The position numbers and the translations under genes are program-made. 17,115 nt of DNA from JBBSOK01 sp038259825 (GTDB lineage: Bacteria; Bacteroidota; Bacteroidia; Flavobacteriales; Flavobacteriaceae). Numbering within the stretch: position 1 is the first letter of the stretch; the number at the start of each line of letters is the position of its first letter. Below the pieces are notes generated by a model. It ran no database searches, was not told the DNA's origin, and saw only the letters and a program-made list of their open reading frames with translations. Of this stretch, positions 1 through 6,453 are shown piece by piece. The stretch lies in the NCBI GenBank assembly GCA_038259825.1, contig JBBSOK010000060.1, positions 1 through 17,115 of the forward strand, written 5' to 3'.

Positions 1-322
1 TGATGGTGGCGGCGGAATTGGACCAAACCTTACTGATGATTATTGGATTTTAGGTGGCGGTATTAAAAATGTATTCCACACAATTAGTGAAGGTGGTCGT
101 GCAGGAAAAGGAATGGTTTCCTGGAAAGCAGATTTAAAACCGAGTGAAATGGCGCAAGTTGCAAGTTACGTGCTAACCTTACAAGGCACGACGCCAGCCG
201 AACCAAAAGAAGCTGAAGGCGATTTGTGGCAAGACCCAGATGTGTCTACTAAAGAAATGAATGTTGAAGTAACAGATTCAACTGCTGTAAGTGTTGAGGT
301 TTCAGATGGTACTGTAGAATAA
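1..322 (+). CDS. ccoP: Cytochrome c oxidase cbb3-type, subunit III, C-terminal part
   Basis: This is the 3' end of an open frame that enters from the left edge (frame begins at base 2); about 106 codons are visible. The translation contains GPNLTDDYW, HTISEGG and GKGMVSW, the hallmarks of the second c-type haem domain of CcoP; the Met of GMVSW is the expected axial haem ligand. The CxxCH haem site and the N-terminal half lie outside the window. CcoP takes electrons from periplasmic carriers and passes them to the CcoN haem-copper centre. After the haem domain (ending near YVLTLQGT) comes an acidic Ser/Thr/Val/Glu tail of about 35 residues that looks disordered. The downstream genes (CcoG, CcoH and a TauE-like protein) are cbb3 accessory genes, which supports the call. 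Confidence 0.93.
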   Translation, partial: DGGGGIGPNLTDDYWILGGGIKNVFHTISEGGRAGKGMVSWKADLKPSEMAQVASYVLTLQGTTPAEPKEAEGDLWQDPDVSTKEMNVEVTDSTAVSVEVSDGTVE

Positions 323-362
323 TTGAGAACTCAAAAATAAGATTGAAATCGAAATTGCACTT

Positions 363-400
363 CGGCTTTAGTTTATCCTGAGCTTGTCGAGGGGCTCTTT
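363..400. repeat. Possible dispersed repeat with CTGAGCTTGTCGAGG core
   Basis: The gap between ccoP and ccoG holds a GC-richer patch (TTCGGCTTTAG, then CCTGAGCTTGTCGAGGGGCTC at 378-398) set in very AT-rich DNA. From memory, words of the form CTGAGCTTGTCGAA are over-represented in intergenic DNA of many bacterial genomes. It occurs once here, so its repeat status cannot be shown from this window. GAGC at 382 and GCTC at 395 could form a short hairpin after ccoP, but there is no clear T tract. Confidence 0.35.
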
Positions 401-502
401 GACCGGTTTCCGATAATATTTAAAAATCGTATTTAGCCTATTTATGCATACATTCTATAAATCGTAGGTCATTTAATCCTATGTCAAATTAAATATAAAA
501 GT

Positions 503-542
503 CTAGTCTCATATCTAACATCTAAAACCTCAAATCTAATTT
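503..542 (+). repeat. Degenerate heptamer-phased repeat upstream of ccoG
   Basis: From 508 to 542 the sequence reads as five consecutive 7-base units of form CTMANNN (for example CTAACAT, CTAAAAC, CTCAAAT), preceded by a 5-base remnant CTAGT at 503-507. The last unit (536-542) runs into the TTG start codon of ccoG at 541. A second array with the same 7-bp phasing but a different unit lies before the gene at 2539. The phasing is plain to see; the biological meaning is not known to me. Confidence 0.6.
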
Positions 543-1962
543 GGATACTCCAGAAAATGAACGCTTTCGCGACACGCTTGGTACCTTAACCGAAGACGGT
601 AAAAGGGCTTGGGTATACCCAAAAAAGCCATCCGGTAAACTATATGAATATCGTAAATACGTAAGTTATGTTTTGCTTGCTATTTTATTTGCCGCGCCAT
701 TCATTAAAATTAACGGAAATCAATTTATGCTTTTTAATGTGCTCGAAAGACGTTTCAATATTTTGAGCTTTCCATTTTGGCCACAAGATTTTTACATTTT
801 TGTAATTATGATGATTATCGGTGTGGTATTCGTCATATTTTTTACTGCTGCGTTTGGACGTATTTTCTGCGGTTGGATTTGCCCACAAACCATTTTTATG
901 GAAATGGTTTTTCGCAGAATAGAATATTGGATAGATGGAGATCGGGGCGCACAAATACGGTTAGACAAACAAAAATGGGATGCAGAAAAAATAAAAAAGC
1001 GAAGCCTTAAGTGGTTTATATTCTTTATTATTTCATTTTTAATTGCAAATGTTTTTCTGGCTTATTTTATAGGCAGCGACAGATTGCTACAATACGTTTT
1101 TGAAGGACCATTTAATCATATTAGCACCTTAATTTCGCTTGTAATTTTCACATCAGTATTCTATTTTGTCTTTGCTTGGTTTCGTGAGCAGGTTTGTATA
1201 ATAGCTTGTCCGTACGGTAGGTTACAAGGAGTTTTACTTGATAATAAATCTATAATTGTAGCGTACGATTTTAAGCGAGGCGAAAAAGAAATAGGTCGCG
1301 CAAAATTCAAAAAGAATGAAGATAGGGAAGCTTCCGGAAAAGGCGATTGTATAGATTGTTTTCAGTGCGTAAATGTTTGCCCAACAGGTATTGATATTCG
1401 TAACGGAACGCAATTGGAATGCGTAAACTGCACAGCTTGCATAGATGAATGTGATAGTATAATGGAGGCGGTAAATCTTCCAAAAGGCTTAATTCGATAT
1501 GCCAGCGAAGATAATATTGAAAAGAAAGCACCATTCAAATTCACCCCAAGATTAAAAGGTTATACAGCCGTATTATTGATATTAGTTGGCTTTCTTGTAG
1601 GAATTTTATTTCTAAGAAGTGATGTTGAAGCAAATGTTTTGCGTTTGCCAGGTCAATTATATGAACATAAGAATAACAATATTATCAGTAATGTCTTTAC
1701 GTATAAGTTGTTAAATAAAACATCCAATGATATTAAAGATGTTCATTTTAAATTAAAATCTCCAAAAGGAACTTTAAATACAGTAAAACAAGGTGAGTTA
1801 ATTGTGCCTGCTCAAGGATTAGCTGAAGGTACACTATTTATTGAAATCAATAATTCAGCTTTAAGTGGTGATAAAAATAGAGCTGTAATTGAAGTATATA
1901 GTGGAGACAATTTAATTGAAACAACAAGTGTTACATTTTTAGGACCGAGAAGTTATAAATAA
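541..1962 (+). CDS. ccoG: Cytochrome c oxidase accessory protein CcoG (RdxA/FixG family)
   Basis: Polyferredoxin membrane protein of 473 residues needed for cbb3 oxidase maturation; in studied bacteria CcoG acts in copper (Cu II to Cu I) reduction for the oxidase copper centre. The sequence shows a membrane helix near residues 41-60, another near 85-110, the FCGWICPQ motif (Cys110, Cys114), helices near 158-178 and 191-213, the CIIACPYGRLQG motif (Cys219, Cys223), two [4Fe-4S] motifs (Cys270/273/276/280 followed by Pro, and Cys294/297/300/304), a further helix near 340-360, and a periplasmic C-terminal Ig-like domain. The start is TTG at 541: an in-frame stop lies at 523 and no ATG comes between, and the N-terminus (NERFRDTLGTLTEDGKRAWVYPKKP) matches the family. 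No Shine-Dalgarno site is visible; the upstream bases are a heptamer repeat. Confidence 0.95.
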   Translation: MDTPENERFRDTLGTLTEDGKRAWVYPKKPSGKLYEYRKYVSYVLLAILFAAPFIKINGNQFMLFNVLERRFNILSFPFWPQDFYIFVIMMIIGVVFVIFFTAAFGRIFCGWICPQTIFMEMVFRRIEYWIDGDRGAQIRLDKQKWDAEKIKKRSLKWFIFFIISFLIANVFLAYFIGSDRLLQYVFEGPFNHISTLISLVIFTSVFYFVFAWFREQVCIIACPYGRLQGVLLDNKSIIVAYDFKRGEKEIGRAKFKKNEDREASGKGDCIDCFQCVNVCPTGIDIRNGTQLECVNCTACIDECDSIMEAVNLPKGLIRYASEDNIEKKAPFKFTPRLKGYTAVLLILVGFLVGILFLRSDVEANVLRLPGQLYEHKNNNIISNVFTYKLLNKTSNDIKDVHFKLKSPKGTLNTVKQGELIVPAQGLAEGTLFIEINNSALSGDKNRAVIEVYSGDNLIETTSVTFLGPRSYK

Positions 1963-2016
1963 AATGGTTGTTAGTTGATTGATATTTTGATTTACAAAAA
2001 AATAAATAAAAGAATA

Positions 2017-2463
2017 ATGAAAATAAATTGGGGTACAGGTATAGTAATCGGAATGTCTCTTTTTGTTGCTTTCATACTTTTTTTCGTCATTAAAATTAGT
2101 ACAGATAAAAGGTATGATTATGATTTGGTGACGGAAGAATACTACCAAAAAGAAATGATCTTTCAAAAGGAAATGGAGGCGGAAACCAATTCAAATAATC
2201 TAGAAAGTAAAATTTCTGGACAAAAGAATACTGATGGCTATTTGCTTACATTTCCGAATAATATAGATTATTCAAAAGTTGAAGGTACCGTGTTTCTATA
2301 CAGGCCGTCCAACAAACAACTGGATTTTCAACTTCCATTGGAGTTGACTAACCAAAATTTGCTCATACCTGACAATAGTTTGGTGGCCGGCCGTTGGAAC
2401 ACAATCATAAAATGGAAATACGAAGGAGTAGATTATTTGTACAAAAAGGAAATTACATATTGA
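2017..2463 (+). CDS. ccoH: FixH/CcoH family protein, cbb3 oxidase assembly
   Basis: Single-pass membrane protein of 148 residues. A membrane helix (residues about 7-26, GTGIVIGMSLFVAFILFF) is followed by a charged segment with the EEYYQKEM signature, then a periplasmic beta-rich domain with a WKYEGVDYLYKK end. FixH/CcoH associates with assembling cbb3 oxidase. I place the start at ATG 2017, giving MKINWGTG, which is the normal beginning in this family; an in-frame TTG at 1975 would add 14 residues (MIDILIYKKINKRI) not expected in the family. The gene lies 54 bases after ccoG, very probably in the same transcript. Confidence 0.92.
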   Translation: MKINWGTGIVIGMSLFVAFILFFVIKISTDKRYDYDLVTEEYYQKEMIFQKEMEAETNSNNLESKISGQKNTDGYLLTFPNNIDYSKVEGTVFLYRPSNKQLDFQLPLELTNQNLLIPDNSLVAGRWNTIIKWKYEGVDYLYKKEITY

Positions 2464-2502
2464 TATTTCGGCTCTGATGAATATCCGATAAATTGTTAAT
2501 TC

Positions 2503-2537
2503 AACTAAAATTTAACTTGAAACCATAAACCATAAAC
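2503..2537 (+). repeat. Degenerate heptamer-phased repeat upstream of the TauE-like gene
   Basis: Five consecutive 7-base units of form NNNNAAM occupy 2503-2537: AACTAAA, ATTTAAC, TTGAAAC, and then CATAAAC twice in perfect tandem. The array ends one base before the TTG start at 2539. The position relative to the gene parallels the 508-542 array before ccoG. Two perfect tandem units make this the more convincing of the arrays. Confidence 0.6.
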
Positions 2538-2538
2538 T

Positions 2539-3258
2539 TTGTTGGCAACCGCATTTATGTTTGGCTTATTAGGTAGTTTTCACTGTGTGGGAATGTGCGG
2601 GCCTATTGCATTTTTATTGCCAGTAGATAGAAGTAACAATTTAAAAAAGTTCATTCAAATTTTTATTTATCACTTCGGGCGGATTTTGGCATATAGCTTA
2701 ATCGGATTGGTTTTTGGCTTGGTTGGTAAAAGTTTGAATCTGTTTGGAATGCAACAACAGCTTTCAATTGGCATAGGAATATTAATGATTCTTGTCGTTT
2801 TAATTCCGCAGAAAACTTTTAATAAATACAATTTTTCAAAACCAATCTTTAAAATAATTTCAAAAGTGAAATCATCTTTAGGAAAAGCGTTGAAAAAGAA
2901 AACTGCAGATACATTTTTAACGATTGGTTTCTTAAACGGGTTTTTGCCCTGTGGCCTAGTTTATATTTCTGTTTTTGGTGCAATTGCTTCAGGAGATGCG
3001 CTGGACGCCAGTTTGTATATGGCGCTATTTGGTTTGGGAACCGTGCCTTTAATGACTTCAGCCATTTATTTAGGAAACTTTTTAAACGGACAAGTTCGGC
3101 AACGAATTCGGAGAGCTATCCCGGTTTTTGTTATAGTAATTGGTTGCTTATTTATAGTTCGTGGAATGGGTTTAGGTATTCCATATATTTCTCCAAAAAA
3201 AATGATAGAAAGCGTTGATGCCAATTATAATTGCAATTTAGTGACACCAAACAAATAG
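2539..3258 (+). CDS. TauE/SafE-family membrane protein of the cbb3 (cco) cluster
   Basis: Polytopic membrane protein of 239 residues with about six helices. The N-terminus carries GSFHCVGMCGP (His15, Cys16, Cys20), and a mirrored GFLPCGLVY motif appears near residue 137, the two halves of the cysteine-rich subclass of TauE/SafE proteins (also called UreH-like or DsbD-like) found beside ccoGH in Bacteroidota. The cysteine and histidine motifs and the location suggest a part in copper or redox handling for oxidase assembly, not sulfite export; this is inference. The start is TTG at 2539, immediately after an in-frame stop at 2533; TTG at 2542 is the only close alternative. No Shine-Dalgarno site is seen. 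Confidence 0.88.
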   Translation: MLATAFMFGLLGSFHCVGMCGPIAFLLPVDRSNNLKKFIQIFIYHFGRILAYSLIGLVFGLVGKSLNLFGMQQQLSIGIGILMILVVLIPQKTFNKYNFSKPIFKIISKVKSSLGKALKKKTADTFLTIGFLNGFLPCGLVYISVFGAIASGDALDASLYMALFGLGTVPLMTSAIYLGNFLNGQVRQRIRRAIPVFVIVIGCLFIVRGMGLGIPYISPKKMIESVDANYNCNLVTPNK

Positions 3259-3286
3259 GAATTATCAAATAACAAATAGTACAATT

Positions 3287-3451
3287 ATGACACAAATATT
3301 TTTACCGCTAGCAAATTGGAATATGGGTACGGCAATTATTATATTTTTTGCTGTGTTATGCGTTGGTCTTACAGCGCTAGTTTTAAGCTTTGTTTTTTCA
3401 GGAAAGAAGAAAACTGATAAAACTGAAACATCCGAAGAAGATAAATTCTAA
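3287..3451 (+). CDS. Small single-pass membrane protein (54 residues), function unknown
   Basis: ATG 3287 to TAA 3449-3451 encodes 54 residues. They comprise a short N-terminal stretch (MTQIFLPLANWN), one hydrophobic helix of about 23 residues (TAIIIFFAVLCVGLTALVLSFVF), a lysine-rich juxtamembrane turn (SGKKKTDK) and an acidic C-terminus (ETSEEDKF). The Lys-rich end predicts a cytoplasmic C-terminus by the positive-inside rule. It lies 28 bases after the TauE-like gene on the same strand and before a terminator-like hairpin, so it is probably the last gene of the cco transcript. It is not CcoS or CcoQ by any motif I recognise. The ordered composition and position make it credible as a real gene. 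Confidence 0.72.
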   Translation: MTQIFLPLANWNMGTAIIIFFAVLCVGLTALVLSFVFSGKKKTDKTETSEEDKF

Positions 3452-3571
3452 TAATCAGAATATTATAAAAATTTTAGTTCTAATTATATTTTTGACTTTT
3501 TTTTGTATTATTTATCGCATATTACAAAGTATGAATAGTAAAATATAATTCCTGATTGAATCAAAAATGAT

Positions 3572-3602
3572 CAGCATCAGCGTTTCTTAGATGCTGTTTT
3601 AT
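3572..3602. terminator. Probable bidirectional terminator between the cco cluster and the ABC exporter
   Basis: CAGCATC (3572-3578) pairs with GATGCTG (3590-3596) around an 11-base loop. On the plus strand it is followed by TTTTATA; on the minus strand by ATCATTTTTG. It lies between two convergent units, so it may serve both. The stem is only 7 bp, hence moderate confidence. Confidence 0.55.
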
Positions 3603-3678
3603 ACCATTAAATTAATAAAGTACATTCGACAAAAAAATATGAAATCTTGAGATTAATATTTTATATAAAAAAATTATA

Positions 3679-5414
3679 TTAAATCCTCGCCTGATAAGTG
3701 AACAGATTGTAGTACCGTCCTTCTGTTGCAATCAGTTCCTCGTGGGTTCCTTGTTCGGCAATACGACCATTTTCTATGACTAAAATTTGGTCTGCTTTTC
3801 TAATCGTACTTAAACGGTGTGCGATAACAAATGTTGTTCTTCCTTTGGTCAATTCTGACAAACTTTTTTGAATCAAGGCTTCACTTTCCGTATCAAGATT
3901 GGAAGTGGCTTCATCTAAAATCAAGATTTTTGGGTTTGCCAAAACAGCTCTTGCAATGGCAATCCGTTGGCGTTGGCCACCAGATAATTTTACGCCTCGC
4001 TCGCCAATTAAGGTATCCAAACCGTCTTCGAAACGATCAGTAAATTCGTTTACGTAGGCAGCATTTACTGCAGCCTTCAATTCTTCTTCTGTAGCATTCG
4101 GTCTTGGAAATAAGATATTCTGCCGAATGGTGCCTTCAAAAAGAAATTCATCCTGTAACACAACTCCAAGATGTTTCCTGAAACTATTTAGATTGACTTT
4201 TGAAATATCTTGCCCGTCGACGGTAATTGTTCCTGATTGCGGGTTTAAAAACGTTGCTGCCAATCCTGCAATCGTACTTTTCCCAGAACCCGAACTACCC
4301 ACCAAGGCAATGACCTCGCCAGAATTCGCTTCAAAATTGATATTGTGTAAAACCTCTTTATTTTCTTCGTAAGCAAAAGACACATCATTAAATACGATAT
4401 GGCCTTCAAAATTCTCTAAATGCTCTGTTCGATTTTCTTCGTCAGATTCTGGAGTCATATTCATTAATTCCTCTGTTCTATCAAGACCTGCAAGCGCTTC
4501 TGTCAATTGACTGCCAATGTTGCTCATTTGCACAATTGGCGCTATCATCAATCCCAATAAAAATGTAAATGTCAAAAAATCACCGATTGTCAATTCATCC
4601 ATCATAATTTTATAGCCACCTATTCCCATAATTCCAGTGGTTGCCAATCCTAACAAGAAAGTTGCTGAACTGGTCATAAAAGCCGTAGCAGTCAAACTTT
4701 TTTTCACATTTTGATACAGACGCTCAACACCTTCCTCGAATATTCTATTTTCCTGCGCTTCCGCATTGAAGCCCTTGATGACTCTTACACCGCCCAAGGT
4801 TTCAGTTAATCTTCCGGTCACTTCTGCATTGATGACACCGCGATTCCTGAAAATTGGCCGTATAATTTTGAATGCCTTAAGTGCAATCAACGCAAAAATT
4901 ATTAGTGGAACTAAAGTAAAAACCGTCATTGTCCAGCTAATTCGTAAGAGTAGTATCAAAGACACCACGCTGTTATCGTGCCACCAACCAATTGTACCAA
5001 GCCTGTACCTATAAGGTTACGGACGCCTTCCACGTCGGTCATTATACGCGAAACCAGAGCGCCTGATTTAGTATTGTCAAAAAAACTAATGGGTAAGGAT
5101 AATACCTTTTTTTGAACTTGTGCCCTTAATTCAGAAATCATATATTGGGCCTGTATGCTCAATATTTTTGTTAATAAAAACGAGGTTACCGCTTGAATTA
5201 AAATAGCCGCTCCTACTACAGCAACCAAGATTTTTAGAAATTCAACATTTTTATTCGGAATAATATCATCCATTAAATATTTAAGGGACAAAGGCGCCAC
5301 AAAACTAGCGGCTTTACTAATGACGATTAAAATCAAACCTATAAATACCAGTTTTCTCCTTGGCCAAATAATTGTTTTGAATGCGCTTAATATGCTTACT
5401 TTTTTTTCGGACAT
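3679..5414 (-). pseudogene. ABC exporter, MsbA-like (membrane domain fused to ATPase), split by a 1-base frameshift
   Basis: Two adjoining minus-strand frames together make one half-transporter of about 578 residues, the normal size. The first frame (5414-4956) starts MSEKKVSILSAFKTIIWPRRK and covers membrane helices 1-3, ending at ...GGTITA before running off-frame to WCL and a stop. The second frame (from 4968 down to 3679) continues exactly where the first stops (VVSLILLLRISWT) with the remaining helices, then the nucleotide-binding domain: Walker A (GSSGSGKST), Q-loop (VVLQDE), signature LSGGQRQR, Walker B (ILILDEATSNLD) and H-loop (VIAHRLST). Restoring one base after the GC at 4970-4969 rejoins them. 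All motifs are intact, so this is either a sequencing error or a very recent mutation. The substrate is unknown; homologues flip lipids or export drugs. The GTG at 4968 is not a credible independent start. Confidence 0.88.
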
Positions 5415-5431
5415 TGACCGTATTTTTAAAT

Positions 5432-5461
5432 CAAATTTATTTCAGTTTAATATTATTCAAA
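5432..5461 (-). promoter_or_regulatory. Promoter of the ABC exporter gene
   Basis: Read on the minus strand: TTTTG (plus-strand CAAAA at 5458-5462), an 18-base spacer and TAAATTTG (plus-strand 5432-5439). This matches the Bacteroidota consensus TTTG/TAnnTTTG at both elements with normal spacing. The -7 element ends 17 bases before the ATG at 5414, so the leader would be short. Confidence 0.65.
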
Positions 5462-5570
5462 ATTACGGTATTGTTATCGCTTAATTTATGTTGCAAAGGA
5501 CTTTATGATCCGCATATTTGGAAATAAATTTTTAATCTATTTATGAGTAATTCTTGAGTGGATATTGATG

Positions 5571-5617
5571 TGTAGTTTGTTAAGTTGTATTTGCTATTGC
5601 AGTTGCTATTTATGTTG
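5571..5617. repeat. Possible third heptamer-phased degenerate run
   Basis: The sequence can be read as TGTAGTT, TGTTAAG, TTGTATT, TGCTATT, then a 5-base interruption GCAGT, then TGCTATT again and TATGTTG. The phasing is less strict than in the arrays at 508-542 and 2503-2537, and only TGCTATT recurs exactly, so it may be chance in AT-rich DNA. Confidence 0.25.
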
Positions 5618-5632
5618 TTAACCTTATATTTG
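5603..5632 (+). promoter_or_regulatory. Possible promoter of the Crp/Fnr regulator gene
   Basis: TTG (5603-5605), a 19-base spacer and TATATTTG (5625-5632) match the Bacteroidota consensus. The leader to the ATG at 5768 would be about 130 bases, which is long; it would contain the 5-codon open frame at 5751. No GTAAC palindrome is placed upstream of this element, so there is no sign of autoregulation through the operator seen at 6391 and 9434. Confidence 0.4.
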
Positions 5633-5750
5633 AAATAACATTGGTGCGAGTATGTATTATATTGGTGCTTTATTTTCTTTAGTAGTTTCATAATTAATAC
5701 GAGAGTAGATTAAAAATCAATTTCAGTTCCAGTTATTCAAAAATTAATCA

Positions 5751-5768
5751 ATGGCAAAAAATAAGTAA
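5751..5768 (+). other. Five-codon upstream open frame (MAKNK) overlapping the regulator start
   Basis: ATG 5751 GCA AAA AAT AAG TAA ends at 5768, and its last base is the A of the regulator's ATG (TAATG overlap). This arrangement is typical of translational coupling, and the peptide start (MAK) resembles genuine starts. It may equally be chance. Confidence 0.3.
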
Positions 5769-6394
5769 TGATTCACGATCTTAAAAAATATTTCGGTTCA
5801 CAATTTGAACCAGCGCTTTTAGATGAAATTAGTCAAGTTGGTATTTTTATGGAAATACCGGAAGGAAAAGATTTGATGAAACCCGGGCAGTATATAAAAA
5901 CAATGCCATTATTGCTTTCTGGAAGTATTAAAATAATGCGTCCAGACGGAAATGGAGATGAATTATTATTGTATCATCTTGAAAAGGGCAGCACTTGCGC
6001 AATGACAATGAGTTGCTGTGTGGGAAATACTAAAAGTGAAATCCGTGCTGTGTCCGAAACAGATGTTGAGCTACTTATGATTCCTGTGGGAATTATTGAA
6101 GAATGGTCTGGAAAATATAAGTCTTGGCGAAACTTCATTTTTGAAAGTTATCATACACGTATGATGGAACTTTTGGAAAGTTTGGATAACATTGCTTTTA
6201 ACAATATGGATGAACGATTGGAAAATTATCTTGATAATAAAATAAAAATTTTAAACAGTAAACACATATTTGCTACTCATAAAGAAGTAGCAAATGATCT
6301 TCATACAAGCCGTGTAGTAGTTTCAAGATTGCTCAAAAAAATGGAAAATGATAATAAAATTAAATTACACCGTAGTTTTATTGAAGTCCTGTAA
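5768..6394 (+). CDS. Crp/Fnr-family regulator with a cysteine cluster, likely controls the sulfur genes
   Basis: Protein of 208 residues: N-terminal cyclic-nucleotide-binding-type beta barrel (about 20-110, with LLLSGSIKIMR and ELLLYHLEKGSTCAMTMSCC), a long dimer helix (about 115-145), and a C-terminal winged helix-turn-helix (about 169-193, THKEVANDLHTSRVVVSRLLKKME). The loop that holds phosphate and ribose in cAMP-binding members here reads CAMTMSCC (Cys77, Cys83, Cys84), with no GE before the cysteines, so cAMP binding is unlikely and thiol or persulfide sensing is plausible (inference). It lacks the N-terminal [4Fe-4S] cysteines of Fnr. The gene ends at 6394 inside the operator of the next gene. 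Two matching operators in front of sulfur genes suggest it is a local activator. ATG 5768 is the clear start. Confidence 0.92.
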   Translation: MIHDLKKYFGSQFEPALLDEISQVGIFMEIPEGKDLMKPGQYIKTMPLLLSGSIKIMRPDGNGDELLLYHLEKGSTCAMTMSCCVGNTKSEIRAVSETDVELLMIPVGIIEEWSGKYKSWRNFIFESYHTRMMELLESLDNIAFNNMDERLENYLDNKIKILNSKHIFATHKEVANDLHTSRVVVSRLLKKMENDNKIKLHRSFIEVL

Positions 6395-6434
6395 CATCAG
6401 TCACCAAATTTGATTGTTGGGCACTTTATATTTG
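6389..6434 (+). promoter_or_regulatory. Crp/Fnr-type operator and promoter of the TauE/SafE gene
   Basis: The operator CTGTAACATCAGTCACC occupies 6389-6405 (core GTAACA-TC-AGTCAC, an imperfect palindrome centred at 6397.5). It is followed by a perfect -7 element TATATTTG at 6427-6434. No good TTG lies 17-23 bases upstream of the -7 element, as expected if the promoter depends on an activator. The centre lies about 42 bases before the inferred start of transcription, the class II position. The left arm overlaps the stop codon of the regulator gene. It matches the site at 9432 in 15 of 17 bases. Confidence 0.72.
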
Positions 6435-6453
6435 TAAAAACTAAGACATTCGG

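Larger units (their letters stand above)
5415..5767. other. Intergenic region of 353 bases between two divergent genes
   Basis: No gene is convincing here. The left end carries the ABC exporter promoter (5432-5461). The middle (5571-5617) has a possible 7-bp-phased degenerate run, and TTGGTGC occurs twice 21 bases apart (5641 and 5662). The right end carries a possible promoter (5603-5632) and a 5-codon upstream frame for the regulator gene. A minus-strand open frame of 62 codons (5503-5691) has an unnatural Asn/Tyr/Lys-rich composition and is rejected. Confidence 0.6.

Noticed and set aside
503..542. CRISPR array
   Set aside because: Units are 7 bases, variable and contiguous with no spacers; no cas genes are present.
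1975..2016. TTG at 1975 as start of CcoH
   Set aside because: It adds 14 residues of Lys/Ile-rich sequence, while ATG 2017 gives the normal family N-terminus.
4127..4372. Plus-strand open frame inside the ABC ATPase domain
   Set aside because: It is antisense to the conserved Walker A to Q-loop region, which fully explains the sequence.
4956..4968. Programmed ribosomal frameshift as an explanation for the split ABC exporter
   Set aside because: There is no slippery heptamer, no following pseudoknot, and this family is not known to use recoding; a missing base is simpler.
5503..5691. Minus-strand open frame of 62 codons between the ABC exporter and the regulator
   Set aside because: Composition is dominated by Asn, Tyr, Lys and Ser with no fold-like pattern, and it overlaps the putative regulator promoter; it looks like random AT-rich sequence.
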